A stretch of DNA of 5,983 nucleotides, from contig CALDNF010000191.1 of NCBI GenBank assembly GCA_937917475.1, forward strand, positions 1 to 5,983, written 5' to 3'. Of this stretch, positions 5,301 through 5,983 are shown in pieces. The DNA is from an uncultured Faecalibacterium sp. (GTDB taxonomy: Bacteria; Bacillota; Clostridia; Oscillospirales; Ruminococcaceae). Each line of letters begins with the position of its first letter. Within the stretch, counting starts at the first letter, position 1. Made by a program: the position numbers and the translations under genes. Below the pieces are notes generated by a model. The model ran no database searches, was not told the origin of the DNA, and was given only the letters and a program-made list of their open reading frames with translations.

Positions 5301-5983
5301 TCAGACCTCCATCAGAATCGGGAGGATCATGGGGCTGCGCTTGGTGCGGCGATAGATATAGCTGCTCAGAGCCTCCCGCACCCGGGTCTTGACGCTGTTC
5401 CAATCCCGGACGTGCTCTTCCACGCAGCGGTCAAGGGCCGTCTCCACGATGCTCTGGGCGCCGTCCATCAGGCTCTCATTCTCCCGCACGTAGACAAAGC
5501 CCCGGCTGACCAGATCCGGCCCGGCCAGCACTTTTCCGGTCTTGCTGTCCACGGTGGCCACGATGATCACCAGACCATCTTCCGACAGATGCTTGCGGTC
5601 CCGCAGGACCACATTGCCCACATCGCCCACGCCAAGGCCGTCCACCATGACGGCACCGGCGGTGACCGGCTCGCCCAGCTTGATCTCGTCCTGCGTCAGG
5701 ATCACATTGGAGCCGTTCTCCGCAATGAGGATGTTGCTGGTGGGGATGCCCAGACTTGCAGCGGTGAGGGCGTGTTTTTTGAGCTGCTTGTACTCGCCGT
5801 GGACCGGCAGGAAATACTTGGGCTTAGTCAGGCTGAGCATCAGCTTCTGCTCTTCCTGGCAGGCGTGGCCCGAAACGTGGACGTCATACATACTCTCGTA
5901 GATGACCTCTGCACCCAGCAGGAGCAGGCCGTTGACGATCTTGGTCACGCTCTTCTCGTTGCCGGGGATGGGGTTGGCCGAGA
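5301..5983 (-). CDS. rnjA: Ribonuclease J, C-terminal part (5' end outside window)
   Basis: RNase J is a zinc-dependent metallo-beta-lactamase/beta-CASP nuclease with 5'-to-3' exonuclease and endonuclease activity, central to mRNA turnover and rRNA maturation in Firmicutes. The last 226 codons are present and the frame stays open to the right edge, so no start can be assigned. The fragment opens with SANPIPGNEKS, the counterpart of the SATPIPGNE beta-CASP motif. It continues with VHVSGHACQEEQKLM (34-48 of the fragment) and PVHGEY (59-64), the late catalytic and metal-binding motifs. The remainder is the C-terminal domain, with SRGFVYVREN and an end at KRSPMILPILMEV, which matches the natural end of the family, so the 3' end is intact. 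A GTG at 5946-5948 lies inside the beta-CASP region and is not the start. The symbol is by analogy with B. subtilis J1; whether a second paralog exists cannot be seen here. Confidence 0.93.
   Translation of the reverse strand, partial: SANPIPGNEKSVTKIVNGLLLLGAEVIYESMYDVHVSGHACQEEQKLMLSLTKPKYFLPVHGEYKQLKKHALTAASLGIPTSNILIAENGSNVILTQDEIKLGEPVTAGAVMVDGLGVGDVGNVVLRDRKHLSEDGLVIIVATVDSKTGKVLAGPDLVSRGFVYVRENESLMDGAQSIVETALDRCVEEHVRDWNSVKTRVREALSSYIYRRTKRSPMILPILMEV

Noticed and set aside
5301..5948. Short standalone gene starting at the GTG of 5946-5948
   Set aside because: The frame continues upstream with SANPIPGNEKS, a core RNase J motif, so this is the end of a longer gene cut by the window.

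Overview
The window is a compact, GC-rich stretch of bacterial chromosome with every supported gene on the minus strand, so it reads from right to left: 3' part of a ribonuclease J gene, gdpP (c-di-AMP phosphodiesterase), glf (UDP-galactopyranose mutase), rplI (ribosomal protein L9), dnaB (replicative helicase) and the first 50 codons of tilS (tRNA-Ile lysidine synthetase). The gdpP-rplI-dnaB neighbourhood, RNase J and strong Shine-Dalgarno sites of the AGGAGG type point to a Firmicute. The high GC content and near absence of TTA, CTA and TCA codons over long stretches suggest a GC-rich clostridial gut lineage such as Oscillospiraceae/Faecalibacterium. That placement is inference from general resemblance, not a search.

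Layout by coordinate. 1-150 is the start of tilS, overlapping the dnaB stop by one base. 150-1550 is dnaB. The 65-bp gap 1551-1615 holds a strong intrinsic terminator (1572-1599) and then the dnaB ribosome binding site. 1616-2071 is rplI. 2072-2140 holds the rplI ribosome binding site, a small leader hairpin and the -10 of a good sigma-70/SigA-type promoter whose -35 lies in the last codons of glf. 2141-3247 is glf, 15 bp after gdpP (3263-5245). The 55-bp gap 5246-5300 holds the gdpP ribosome binding site and a GC-rich hairpin. 5301-5983 is the C-terminal part of RNase J, cut by the window edge. No gap exceeds 70 bp.

The genes belong to core processes: mRNA decay and maturation (RNase J), second-messenger turnover (GdpP), sugar-nucleotide supply for galactofuranose glycans (Glf), translation (L9), replication (DnaB) and tRNA decoding (TilS). 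The least routine features are the glf gene placed between gdpP and rplI, and the control signals around rplI: its own promoter upstream, and a terminator downstream that would separate high L9 output from low DnaB output. I found no mobile element, CRISPR array, RNA gene or evidence for a new defence or biosynthetic system; most of the window is housekeeping.
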